A stretch of 37,158 bases of DNA, taken from Acidobacteriaceae bacterium. Lineage in GTDB: Bacteria; Acidobacteriota; Terriglobia; Terriglobales; Acidobacteriaceae. The stretch lies in assembly GCA_027306695.1 (NCBI GenBank), contig DAHUZH010000021.1, positions 1-37,158 of the forward strand, written 5' to 3'. The notes under the pieces were generated by a model. The model worked only from the letters and a program-made list of their open reading frames with translations, was not told the DNA's origin and made no database searches. A program made the translations under genes and the position numbers. Positions 23,755-32,253 of the stretch are shown here, piece after piece. The number at the start of each line of letters is the position of its first letter. The stretch's first letter is position 1.

Positions 23755-25596
23755 TTATGGAATGTAGTAGCGGAAAGACGTCCAGAACATATTGTCGGTC
23801 GCCTTCGGCTGTACGCCGTCAATTCCCGCCCATATCTTGCGTTGAGCGTTGTTGTATTGCATACCGTAGACTAATTTTCCTTTATTGCCACGATAAAAGT
23901 TGTACCAGAATCCAACCGTTTCATTCATGATCGCGCGGGTGTCGTTGGCGCAATTCGCCTGACCGCCCGGTCCATAAGGAGAAGAGCTAGGAACAGTCTC
24001 CGTTTCGCAGCCGCTGTTGTTGAACGCTCCGGAACCGTATCCGACCGGCGCGCCAGCAGCGTTCACGTAGGCTGCGCGGCCCGCATAGTCTCCGCCGTAG
24101 TATTCATACAGGTCCCACTTGCCAGGATGCAATTCCACCGAAGCCAGGGCGACCACGTTGTGCAATGGGGCCAGCGTGCCATCCGGGTGCACGGTGGAGT
24201 CAGGAAGACCACCTGCACCGTACCGGCCCACACTCTGCCCATAGAGACCGCGCAAGCCAAAGTTATAAAGCCCCTTGTGGAATGGCAGCCATGCGGCTGC
24301 GTCTACTCCGCCCGCAACTTTGTCATCGTTATAAGCGCCGGTCGCGCTCTTCGTGCTGGCGCTCGGATAAACGCGGTCACGCAGGAAGGTCGCAATCCCG
24401 GCAATTTCATAATGGCCGAAGCCCGGCTCGAAAGAGAGCTTCGCGATCACGTCCGGTGCCATGTTGATGGAGTAATTGGTGCTCGGATTGAGCAGCCCGC
24501 CAGGATTGCCCGCCGTGCCAAGAACAAAGTTATTGCTGAATCCCTGCCCACCGAATGTCGTCTGCGGATTTTCCAGCGCGACACCAGCGAACATTTTTTT
24601 ATCGAACAGATTCTTATAGACGCGAAATCCATACTGCCGCGTCCAGATAAAGCCCGGGACGTACTGAGGATCGATGGTCAATGGTATCGCCTCGTACCGG
24701 TTCTCCATACCGACCGTATCCAGCGTCAGGAACGACCACATCTGCCCGCCGACGACCGTCAAGCCGCCCGTGTTCTGATATCGCGCCCACATCTGGCGTT
24801 GGCGGAGCGTATAGCTGTTGCTCTCATTGTTGTTGGAGGTGGTGCCAGCCGACAGAAAGTCAGCCTCGTAGTAGCCAGCAATGGTTGCGGTATCGTATTT
24901 GCCTTCCGCAAGCAGCGTGACACGCGACTGACGGCCGGTGGCGACAAATTCATTCTGTTTACCAAGCGATGAATTGCTGAACGGAATTGCCCCGAATGCC
25001 GTGTTCAGACCGCCTCCGGTTGCCCGTTGACGGTCCACAGTTTCAGCCGCCAGGAAGCCTCCCGGTGTGATGTAGATGTCTTTGTACTTTATCGCGATTG
25101 GGTTTGCGTAGTTTTCGCGCATTCCTTCGTCGTTCTGACGCACTGTGGTGACGTCAGCCTTGGTTTGCGTTACGTCTGCCTGCACGCTCTGCACCGCCTG
25201 CTGCAGATTGGTATAGGCCTGCGTGTTCTGGCTGGTGGTCTGCTGCGCTGCCTGGGCCTGGGATTGCGCCTGCTGCGCCGCCTGTTGGGCCTGCTGGGCC
25301 GCATCCTGCGCCTGTTGGAGCTGCTGGTCTCGGTTTTGCAACTGCTGTTTCAATTGGTCGATTTCTTCCTGCTGCTGTTGAAACTGTTGCTGCATCTGTT
25401 GGATCTGCAACTCTATACTTGACGCCTTACTGCTCGTGTGCTTCTTGTGCGTCGTCGTTCCATTCGCATCGGACTGTGCCCATGCGAAAGTGCCTGCCAA
25501 TGACATGGCTGCCACGCTCAATGCAAGAATCAGTGCTTGCAACATACTCCGTCGATCTTTCATCCGGCCTCTCACTCGTGGTTTTGAAGAATTCAT
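23755..25596 (-). CDS. Outer-membrane porin with Gln/Ala-rich coiled coil
   Basis: A 613-residue exported protein. The signal peptide ends at TFAWA (about residue 40). Residues roughly 60-160 form a long coiled coil very rich in Gln and Ala (IELQIQQMQQQFQQQQEEID, DQLKQQLQNRDQQLQQAQDA). The rest is a beta-barrel-like domain: IYITPGGFLAAETVDRQ, SRVTLLAEGKYDTATIAGYY, KWDLYEYYGGDYAGRAAY and the C-terminal strand NMFWTSFRYYIP, ending in an aromatic-rich stretch as outer-membrane proteins do. The coiled coil probably spans the periplasm and trimerises the barrel. Start at ATG 25596, six bases after GGGGGAAG; an ATG nine codons earlier lacks such a site. Solute unknown. Shares a bidirectional terminator with its convergent neighbour. 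Confidence 0.82.
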   Translation of the reverse strand: MNSSKPRVRGRMKDRRSMLQALILALSVAAMSLAGTFAWAQSDANGTTTHKKHTSSKASSIELQIQQMQQQFQQQQEEIDQLKQQLQNRDQQLQQAQDAAQQAQQAAQQAQSQAQAAQQTTSQNTQAYTNLQQAVQSVQADVTQTKADVTTVRQNDEGMRENYANPIAIKYKDIYITPGGFLAAETVDRQRATGGGLNTAFGAIPFSNSSLGKQNEFVATGRQSRVTLLAEGKYDTATIAGYYEADFLSAGTTSNNNESNSYTLRQRQMWARYQNTGGLTVVGGQMWSFLTLDTVGMENRYEAIPLTIDPQYVPGFIWTRQYGFRVYKNLFDKKMFAGVALENPQTTFGGQGFSNNFVLGTAGNPGGLLNPSTNYSINMAPDVIAKLSFEPGFGHYEIAGIATFLRDRVYPSASTKSATGAYNDDKVAGGVDAAAWLPFHKGLYNFGLRGLYGQSVGRYGAGGLPDSTVHPDGTLAPLHNVVALASVELHPGKWDLYEYYGGDYAGRAAYVNAAGAPVGYGSGAFNNSGCETETVPSSSPYGPGGQANCANDTRAIMNETVGFWYNFYRGNKGKLVYGMQYNNAQRKIWAGIDGVQPKATDNMFWTSFRYYIP

Positions 25597-25781
25597 GAAG
25601 AACTTCCCCCAATACTTAAGCATTGTTTGTTTCAGCCCATCTTACTCAACGATCAAATGGCACACTTACAGTTGGGGGGCTGGGTTGTGCCGCCTGTAGT
25701 ATTGCAGTGCAAGATGAACAGAATGGAAATAGAAGATGAATGGGAGATGAATTCTGGGACAGGAAGACAGATGGAGATTAC

Positions 25782-25812
25782 AAAAAAAGGCCGATCTGAA
25801 AAGGATCGGCCT
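25782..25812 (-). terminator. Rho-independent terminator of the RND efflux operon
   Basis: On the minus strand, AGGCCGATC (25812-25804) pairs with GATCGGCCT (25796-25788) around a seven-base loop, followed by a run of seven T. It lies 230 bases after the TolC-type gene, beyond repeat copy C, so copy C would be at the 3' end of the transcript. Confidence 0.85.
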
Positions 25813-25876
25813 AGCATATGCAGGCCAATAGTTTGGCCAGGGAGGCTGGAAAATTTGTGGAGCCAGACCCTAAATA

Positions 25877-26006
25877 GAGTCATTGTGAATGGAGGTCGCT
25901 TCGCCGCAGCAGACGACTGGAGTGAAGAATCCAGAAAATGCTCGCATGTATCATGTCGCCAGCACCCTCTGGATTCTTCGGTCGCGCGGCGACCTCAGAA
26001 CGACTC
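25877..26006 (-). repeat. Inverted-repeat element, copy C (opposite orientation)
   Basis: 130 bp with ends GAGTCATTGTGA (25877-25888) and TCAGAACGACTC (25995-26006). The 50-nt core (25927-25976), read on the minus strand, aligns with copies A and B: GAATCCAGAGGGT at one end, GCGAGCAT and TCTGGATTC at the other, with no length change. The arms differ from copies A and B and are longer. Confidence 0.85.
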
Positions 26007-26042
26007 ATCCTCTTACTTGATTACAGTATCTGCGAATTCGCA

Positions 26043-27524
26043 TTAGGGCATATTGCCGATCTGATAATTCAATGCAGCCAGCGAGAGCTCGTATTCAAAC
26101 TGCGCGTTGATGTTTTCAATCGAGGCTTGTGTTTGTTCCAATTGCGACTCGCTCAATTCGACGATGGAACTTAGACCCAATTTATATCGGGCCTGTGCGA
26201 GATCCAACCCAAGATTTGCCGCCTGCAACAGCTTCTCCGTGACCGCAATCTTCTGGTAGGAAGTATTGGTTTGCAGCCAGGCGTTGCGGACGTCCCTCAC
26301 GACGCGGTCGCGCAGATCGCGTTCATTTTCCTGTACAGCCTTGGCACGATCATCCGCCTCGTGGGCCTGGGAGGTATAGAGAAACCCATTGAAGACAGGG
26401 ATTTCCAGGTTCGCCCCGATGGCGCCAAACCAGTTGCTATTGAAATATCTGGCGTCTCGTACCGGAGTGCCGCCGACCACGCCCATGGTGCTCAAGCTGG
26501 GCATCAACTGCTCCCACTCTGCGCGGGTGTATTTTTTGGCCGCCTGTTGGTCGTAATCGAGTGCCATCAGGTCAGGGCGTTGCTTCAGCGCCATCTGCAC
26601 CAGCGCGTCCTGATCAGGCGGAGGCACGGAAAGACTCTTGTCATCCTCCACCAGCGAATACTGCATCGGCTTGTCGAAGCCTAGCACAGACGTAAGAGCA
26701 TTCAGGTCCTCGTTATATTGTGCCTGGGCGTCCAGCAAAAGGAGCTGGGCACGGGCCAGATTTTCATCGGCAAAGGCCAGGTCGATGGTGGAGCGCAGTT
26801 TGTTTTTTGTCAGTTCAGTAATTTGCTTGTCTGTAGTCTGCCGCGTGTCGACCGTCTGTTCCGCAACTTTGACCAGCGCCTGTGCTTCCAGCGCATTGTA
26901 AAACGCCTGATCGGTCACCAGCACAACGTCTAACTGGCTGGCAAGTGCATTGGCGTTTTGCGCCTTCTCGTATAGTTTGGACGAGGCGATCAGATTGGAA
27001 GTGTGCCCAAAGTCTGTAATCAACTGGTGCATGTCCAAACCGCCTCCCACATGTGTCAGCAACCGCGTCGAACGCAGATTGTCGAATGTGAAACGACTGC
27101 CGCTATCGGCATCTGCGGCGACTGCTCCGACATCGATTTGCGGCAAATAGGCAGACCGCGTTTCTCGATACGCCTGATGCTGTGCGCGCGCCAACAATTG
27201 ACTCACGCGGATGCGTGGATTATTGCGGACCGCAATTTGCTCCGCTTCACCTAGCGTGAGTTGCTGCGGAATTGAAGTGGCAAGGCCAGCATTCGTCTCC
27301 TTTTTCAAGGACGCTTGCGAAGGCATCTGTCCGGGATGCCCATTCAGCATGGTTGCCGTCTGGGGTGCGCCAGGAGCGTCCACTGCATTTTGCCGCTGTA
27401 TATTTTTCGCCAGCATTACAGTCGAGGGCGCGTCCGCCAGCCGTTGGGCCTGCAATGCCGGAAAATTGCTGCTTACAAGAATCGTGAGGATGCCAATGCA
27501 TGGCCAATTCATACGTTTTTGCAT
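26043..27524 (-). CDS. TolC-family outer-membrane efflux channel
   Basis: A 493-residue outer-membrane factor that forms a trimeric tunnel for the RND pump. The signal peptide is about residues 1-26. An unusually long linker (about 27-88) leads to the first OEP repeat: LTLGEAEQIAVRNNPRIRVS, SAYLPQIDVGA and DLDVVLVTDQAFYNALEAQ-like helices. The second repeat has LVQMALKQRPDLMALDYDQQ, PSLSTMGVVGG, GANLEIPVFNGF and QARYKLGLSSIVELSESQL, the typical end of an OEP repeat. Its ATG shares one base with the permease stop (TAATG at 27524), so translation is coupled. Last gene of the operon. No lipobox, unlike many NodT-type channels. Confidence 0.92.
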   Translation of the reverse strand: MQKRMNWPCIGILTILVSSNFPALQAQRLADAPSTVMLAKNIQRQNAVDAPGAPQTATMLNGHPGQMPSQASLKKETNAGLATSIPQQLTLGEAEQIAVRNNPRIRVSQLLARAQHQAYRETRSAYLPQIDVGAVAADADSGSRFTFDNLRSTRLLTHVGGGLDMHQLITDFGHTSNLIASSKLYEKAQNANALASQLDVVLVTDQAFYNALEAQALVKVAEQTVDTRQTTDKQITELTKNKLRSTIDLAFADENLARAQLLLLDAQAQYNEDLNALTSVLGFDKPMQYSLVEDDKSLSVPPPDQDALVQMALKQRPDLMALDYDQQAAKKYTRAEWEQLMPSLSTMGVVGGTPVRDARYFNSNWFGAIGANLEIPVFNGFLYTSQAHEADDRAKAVQENERDLRDRVVRDVRNAWLQTNTSYQKIAVTEKLLQAANLGLDLAQARYKLGLSSIVELSESQLEQTQASIENINAQFEYELSLAALNYQIGNMP

Positions 27525-30500
27525 TACGCCCGCGCCTCCAGATCGGGATGTTGCGGATTCTGTACCATGATGTCTACCCCTTCATGATTGCGATGGATCA
27601 GGTAATATGCCACCGGCACAAGAAAAATCGAGACAACTGTGGAAACGGCCAGTCCGCCGAGAATGGCGCGCGCCAGTGGGGCGTACTGTTCGCTGCCCGC
27701 TTCCACGCCCAGCGCCATCGGAATCATGCCCAACACAGTGGCCAGTGTCGTCATCAGGATGGGACGCAAACGCACGCGACAGCCCTCGACCAATGCGACC
27801 TTAATTCGCTTGCCCTCCATGCGCAGAGCGGTAACAAATTCCACAATTAGAATGCTGTTGGAAACCACGATGCCGGTCGTCATCAACAGGCCCATCAGCG
27901 ACATGATATTGATGCTGGTGCTCGTCATCAGCAGGAACAGCAGCACTCCGGCAATCCCAGGTGGGACCGCCAGCAGGATCACAAAGGGGTCGGAGAATGA
28001 AGCGAACTGCGCCATCAAAATCAGATAGACAAGGATCACCGAGAGGATCAGACCAATGGCAAAGCTCCGAAAAGAATCGTGCATATCGTTGATCGATCCG
28101 GCAATTGTAATGACGGTTCCGTGGGGAGGATGCACACCATTGACGATCTTCTGGATCTGGCCGCCAACCTTCCCCAGGTCTTCAGTCTTCGGCATGATGT
28201 AAACGTCGAAGACGCGGCGTAACTGATAGTGGTCCACAACTGTAGGCGTGTTGATGTATTTCACGTCCGCAACCGTTTCCAACGGGACGATATTGTCGTG
28301 CGCCAACGCCGCCACCTCCGCGCCGGATGCTGTGACGCGCGATGCGGCATCCATCGTGTGCCCGGCACGCAATGGGATCTGTTTGAAATCCTTGATCGAC
28401 TGAATCTGGCTGTTGTAATACTGCACCGTCAGCATGTAGTTGTTGCCGGACTTGGGATCGATCCAGTAACTCGGCGCGATCATACCGTTGGACGTGAGCG
28501 CCGTAATCACTCCATCGACGACGTCTTTCTCCGTCAAACCGAGAATGGCCGCGCGCTGCCGGCTGACATTCAATTGCAAACCCGGATAGTCGATGTCCTG
28601 CGGTATCAGCACGTCACTGACCCGGCTCAACTGGCGGACCTGGCGTGCAATGTCCTGCGCAATGCTGTAACCCTGTTCAAAATTCATGGTGCTGACGCGA
28701 ATGTCGAACGGCGCCGGCTTGCCCTGGTTCACGATCGAATCCACCAGGCCGCCTGCTTGAAAATAAGTCTGCACCTCGGGAACTTCGCGTTTCACGCGCC
28801 GATGCACTCTCTCCATATACCGATAGCTGCCGACCTTGTGGTGCTCCTTCAGGCTCACCTGAATGAATGCGTTGTCCATTGCCGTATTCGTGGTGTAAAT
28901 GGACGACAAGTCGGGATACACCCCAATATTGGAAACGATCATGTTCAGTTCGCTCGGCGGAACTATCTGACGAATGATGTTTTCGATCCGCGCGCAGTAC
29001 TGGTCGGTCAGCTCCAGCCGCGTGCCTGCCGGGGCCTTCAGGTTGATGACAAACTGCCCCGGGTCTGTGCGTGGAAAGAATGCAACCCCTACGAATGGAT
29101 AGAGTGCCAAGCTGACCACAACGAAAATGGAGAACGCCACGATCACGGCCACAGGCCGTTCCAGGCAGTAAAGGACGGAGTTGTCATACCAGAGTTGTAG
29201 CCGGTGAAAATATCCGTTAAACCCCTGCGCAATGGACCGCAAGGGTGAGAAGCGTCGGCTGAGCATCGGCGGTTCTGCGATTGGCGCCGGATCGGCAGCC
29301 TCGTAGCTTTCGGTCGCCGTATTGTCCCGCTTCTCGTGGCCAGTGTAGGTAATAAACTTCGCGCAGAACAGCGGCACTACCGTCATGGCCACCACATAGG
29401 AAGCACAGAGTGCCAACACGACTGCCAGCGCCATGGCGGTAAACAGATACTTACTTACACCCGCCAGTAGAATTACCGGGAAAAACACAATCGAAGTTGC
29501 GACTGTGGCTGCGAGCACGGCAAGATCGACTTCCTTGCCCCCTAGTTCCGCGGCAACGACCGGCGGCTCGCCCATCTCCATGTGGCGAAAAATGTTTTCC
29601 AGCACCACCACCGAGTTGTCGATCAACCGCGACAATGCCAGCGCCAACCCGCCCAGCACCATCGTGTTGATAGTATTGCCGCTAAGGTGGAGCAGGAGAA
29701 ATGCAGCCAGCGTCGAAATAGGTATCGATAGAAGCACTGCGACCGTCGCGCGAATGTTCCCCAGAAACAGCAGGATCATCAGCGCCGTCAGCACCAGGCC
29801 GATCCCGCCTTCGCGCATTACATTATTCACCGCCATCTTGACGAAGAGAGACTGATCGAACACCACCTTCGCCTTCAACTGCTCTGGCACATCCAGCAGA
29901 TGGTGCACGCGCCTGCGAATGCCGCTCACAATGGTGATGGTGTTGCTGCCGCCGCCCTGCTTGAAGATCGGCAGATACACTGAATGCTCCCCATCGACGC
30001 GCACAATGTTGTACTGCAATTGCCCGCCATCTTCCGCATGCCCGACATCTCCAACCAGTACCGAAGAATTTCCAGATGTCTTTAATGGAATTCTGTTAGC
30101 ATCGGAAGGCCGCAGCACCTGGCTGTTGGCATAGATGTTGTAATCCTTGGGGCCAATACGCACATCGCCGGCGGGAAGAATCAGGTTGGAATCGTTGACC
30201 GCCTTGTAGACATCGTTGACGCTCAGACCATTGGATTCCAGTTTCAGCGGGTCCACATACACCATCACCTGGCGGTAGGTCCCGCCATACGGCTGCGGCA
30301 CCGACGCCCCCTTGACGTTGGCCACCTGATCGCGAATCTGAAACATCGCGTAATCTTTCAACTGGATTTCGTTCAGGCCTTGCCCCTCAACGGTAATCAA
30401 GCAGACGGGAAGGTTCGCGGCATCGAAGGAAAGGACGACGGGTGGAAATGTTCCCGGTGGCAGCCGCCGCAGGTCGGCCATGGCCAGGTTGGAGATGTTG

Positions 30501-30811
30501 CTGACATCGGCGTTCGGGTCTGTACCGGGCGTAAAGTACACCTTGATGAGGCTGACCCCGGTCATCGATCGCGACTCGATGTGGTCGATGTTGCTTCCCA
30601 GCGTGAAAAAACGCTCGAAGGTATTGGTGATGTCGGCTTCGATCTGCTCCGGCGGCATACCGGAGTAAAACGTCGCCACCACCACAACTGGGATCTTGAT
30701 GGCCGGAAACAGGTCCACCGGCATGCTCAGCAGGTTCACAGTGCCAACCACCACGATAATCATGCACGCCATCAAAATGAAAAATGGATACTTGATAGCA
30801 AAAGAGGACAT
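27524..30811 (-). CDS. RND-family efflux permease
   Basis: A 1095-residue inner-membrane, proton-driven exporter of the AcrB type. The N-terminal helix MSSFAIKYPFFILMACMIIV begins twelve predicted membrane segments; two large periplasmic loops (about 35-330 and 590-890) form the porter/docking domains. Recognised blocks include YSGMPPEQIEADITNTFE, VFDQSLFVKMAVNNVM, and RLRPILMTTLATVLGMIPMA near the end. The proton-relay region differs from AcrB: where AcrB has Asp-Asp the sequence is RLIDNSVVVLEN (Asp398-Asn399), and the AcrB TM10 lysine is Ser984 in GIVVSNSILIVEF. A charged cytoplasmic loop between TM6 and TM7 (from YTGHEKRDNTATES) is longer than in AcrB. ATG directly follows the adaptor's stop. 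Substrates unknown. Confidence 0.95.
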   Translation of the reverse strand: MSSFAIKYPFFILMACMIIVVVGTVNLLSMPVDLFPAIKIPVVVVATFYSGMPPEQIEADITNTFERFFTLGSNIDHIESRSMTGVSLIKVYFTPGTDPNADVSNISNLAMADLRRLPPGTFPPVVLSFDAANLPVCLITVEGQGLNEIQLKDYAMFQIRDQVANVKGASVPQPYGGTYRQVMVYVDPLKLESNGLSVNDVYKAVNDSNLILPAGDVRIGPKDYNIYANSQVLRPSDANRIPLKTSGNSSVLVGDVGHAEDGGQLQYNIVRVDGEHSVYLPIFKQGGGSNTITIVSGIRRRVHHLLDVPEQLKAKVVFDQSLFVKMAVNNVMREGGIGLVLTALMILLFLGNIRATVAVLLSIPISTLAAFLLLHLSGNTINTMVLGGLALALSRLIDNSVVVLENIFRHMEMGEPPVVAAELGGKEVDLAVLAATVATSIVFFPVILLAGVSKYLFTAMALAVVLALCASYVVAMTVVPLFCAKFITYTGHEKRDNTATESYEAADPAPIAEPPMLSRRFSPLRSIAQGFNGYFHRLQLWYDNSVLYCLERPVAVIVAFSIFVVVSLALYPFVGVAFFPRTDPGQFVINLKAPAGTRLELTDQYCARIENIIRQIVPPSELNMIVSNIGVYPDLSSIYTTNTAMDNAFIQVSLKEHHKVGSYRYMERVHRRVKREVPEVQTYFQAGGLVDSIVNQGKPAPFDIRVSTMNFEQGYSIAQDIARQVRQLSRVSDVLIPQDIDYPGLQLNVSRQRAAILGLTEKDVVDGVITALTSNGMIAPSYWIDPKSGNNYMLTVQYYNSQIQSIKDFKQIPLRAGHTMDAASRVTASGAEVAALAHDNIVPLETVADVKYINTPTVVDHYQLRRVFDVYIMPKTEDLGKVGGQIQKIVNGVHPPHGTVITIAGSINDMHDSFRSFAIGLILSVILVYLILMAQFASFSDPFVILLAVPPGIAGVLLFLLMTSTSINIMSLMGLLMTTGIVVSNSILIVEFVTALRMEGKRIKVALVEGCRVRLRPILMTTLATVLGMIPMALGVEAGSEQYAPLARAILGGLAVSTVVSIFLVPVAYYLIHRNHEGVDIMVQNPQHPDLEARA

Positions 30812-32119
30812 CTACTTCTGCCCTCCCTGGACCGATATTTCCCGTTGACTTATTTGGGGCCCCTGTCTTTGCTTTGAAGTCTGATTGAAGTTGGCCAGGT
30901 TCATATCGACCGGGCTGGGAGTCACCAACTGTCCCGGCTGATAGTTGGCCTGATTGCCGACGATCACGCGATCTCCAATGTGGACGCCTCTGACAATTTC
31001 ATAGAAATTCGCGCCTTGTATCCCCAGCACAACTGGCGACTTCACGACACGATTGTTTTGGTCTACGACCAGTACGTACGGCTGATCTCCCTCCACAATG
31101 GCATCGATAGGAACCACCAACGCATTGTTGTCATGCTTCAGCGGAAACGTCGTATTGGCATACATGCCTGGAGCAAGATGCAGGTCCTTGTTCGGGATGT
31201 CCACTTCCGTCAGCATGGTGCGGGTGTTGCGGTCCATCGACCGTGTAAAACGGACGATCGTCGTGTGGATTGTCTCACCCGTCGCCTGCACCTGCACGAC
31301 CGCCGGACCGCCTAGATGCATGAAATCCGCGTCTGATTCCGGCACTGGCATGCGAAGCCGCAACAGGCCGCTCTCAGCCAGGCGCACAATCGGCATGGCG
31401 TCTTTACTCTCGTCTGTACCCGCCGCAACCAATGCTCCAGTATCTGCGTAGCGAAAAGTCACAACACCGTCAAAGGGTGCGCGTACGTAGGAATATGCCT
31501 GAAGCGCTCTGTAATGTTCCAGGGTGGCGGCGTCCTCGCTCGATTTTTGCTGCGCCGCGTCATTCGCAGACTTGGCGGCATCGATCTGCGCTTCCGAGGA
31601 AAGGTCCGCAGCCTGCTTATTATCGAGGTCCTGCTGTGCAACCAGTCCTGGCATGGTAGCGGCTGCGGCCTTCAACCGGACATATTCCGCGTGGAGCGCC
31701 GAGTGGATCGCCCTAGCGCGAGACACGTCATGACTGGTGCGTTCGACTTCTGAACTATCGCGCACCACCGCTGCCTGCGCTGCCTTCACCTGAGCGTCCA
31801 GTTCAGGGACTTCGAGGATGGCAAGCACTTCTCCTTCATGCACCCGGTCGCCGATATCGACAAAGATGTCTTTGACATAGCCGGAGACCTTGCCGTGGAC
31901 CAGGATGTCCTGATACGCCTGAAAGACACCCGGAACAGTAATGGTGGTCTCAGCAGGCTCGCGTTGCACGGTGGCAACCGCAGCCGCAGACGGCTGGTTC
32001 TGAGAGCTAGTGGCAGCATCTTGTTTTTCATCCTTGGCCCTCACATGCATCACCAGGAAAGCGGAGACTGCGACGATGACGATGGCCACAATAAGTACAG
32101 TGCGCTTGGACATGCTCAT
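30812..32119 (-). CDS. RND efflux periplasmic adaptor (membrane fusion protein)
   Basis: A 435-residue adaptor linking the permease to the outer-membrane channel. An N-terminal membrane anchor (TVLIVAIVIVAVSAFLVM) is followed by a half-lipoyl motif GKVSGYVKDIFVDIGDRVHE (about 75-95), a coiled-coil hairpin (about 105-205, rich in Ala, Glu and Lys), the second half-lipoyl YVRAPFDGVVTFRYADTGAL, a beta-barrel, and a membrane-proximal domain with APGMYANTTFPL and ALVVPIDAIVEGDQPYV. The order is typical of AcrA/HlyD-like adaptors. ATG 32119 with TAGGAA about nine bases before it. First gene of a three-gene operon in which permease and channel follow with zero and overlapping spacing. A 12-bp palindrome lies 74 bases upstream. 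Confidence 0.94.
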   Translation of the reverse strand: MSMSKRTVLIVAIVIVAVSAFLVMHVRAKDEKQDAATSSQNQPSAAAVATVQREPAETTITVPGVFQAYQDILVHGKVSGYVKDIFVDIGDRVHEGEVLAILEVPELDAQVKAAQAAVVRDSSEVERTSHDVSRARAIHSALHAEYVRLKAAAATMPGLVAQQDLDNKQAADLSSEAQIDAAKSANDAAQQKSSEDAATLEHYRALQAYSYVRAPFDGVVTFRYADTGALVAAGTDESKDAMPIVRLAESGLLRLRMPVPESDADFMHLGGPAVVQVQATGETIHTTIVRFTRSMDRNTRTMLTEVDIPNKDLHLAPGMYANTTFPLKHDNNALVVPIDAIVEGDQPYVLVVDQNNRVVKSPVVLGIQGANFYEIVRGVHIGDRVIVGNQANYQPGQLVTPSPVDMNLANFNQTSKQRQGPQISQREISVQGGQK

Positions 32120-32192
32120 GGGTAAAAGTTCCTACCTGTGCCAGCGGGCACAGTTTTTGACTGACTATCGGTAAATGCCATGCAGGCGGGCC

Positions 32193-32204
32193 TGTTTGCA
32201 AACA
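32193..32204. promoter_or_regulatory. 12-bp palindrome, candidate operator of the efflux operon
   Basis: TGTTTGCAAACA is a perfect palindrome about 74 bases upstream of the adaptor start. RND operons are often controlled by TetR- or MarR-type repressors that bind such sites, but no regulator gene is in the window and the palindrome could be chance. Confidence 0.35.
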
Positions 32205-32238
32205 AACAACTGGCTCCCTCGCCATGGCAAGGACTCTT

Positions 32239-32253
32239 ACTACGCAGCGTAGT
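32239..32253. repeat. Short perfect inverted repeat upstream of the efflux operon
   Basis: ACTACGC and GCGTAGT flank a single A, overlapping the stop of the small membrane frame. It could be a weak hairpin or a dyad operator 120 bases before the adaptor start. Little more can be said. Confidence 0.3.

Larger units (their letters stand above)
25597..26042. other. Intergenic region: efflux-operon terminator and repeat copy C
   Basis: About 450 bases between the TolC-type gene end and the porin start, both on the minus strand. Reading leftward, it contains repeat copy C (26006-25877), then a terminator (25812-25788), then about 190 bases that should hold the porin promoter. No convincing -35/-10 pair was found there, and no gene. 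Confidence 0.5.

Noticed and set aside
25200-25420. Repetitive CTG/GCC-rich tract suggestive of a DNA repeat
   Set aside because: It is the coding sequence of the Gln/Ala-rich coiled coil in the porin; the repeats are codon-level, not a separate element.
28229-29200. A 323-residue plus-strand frame inside the RND permease gene
   Set aside because: Opposite-strand shadow of a clearly conserved permease; His/Arg-rich and featureless.
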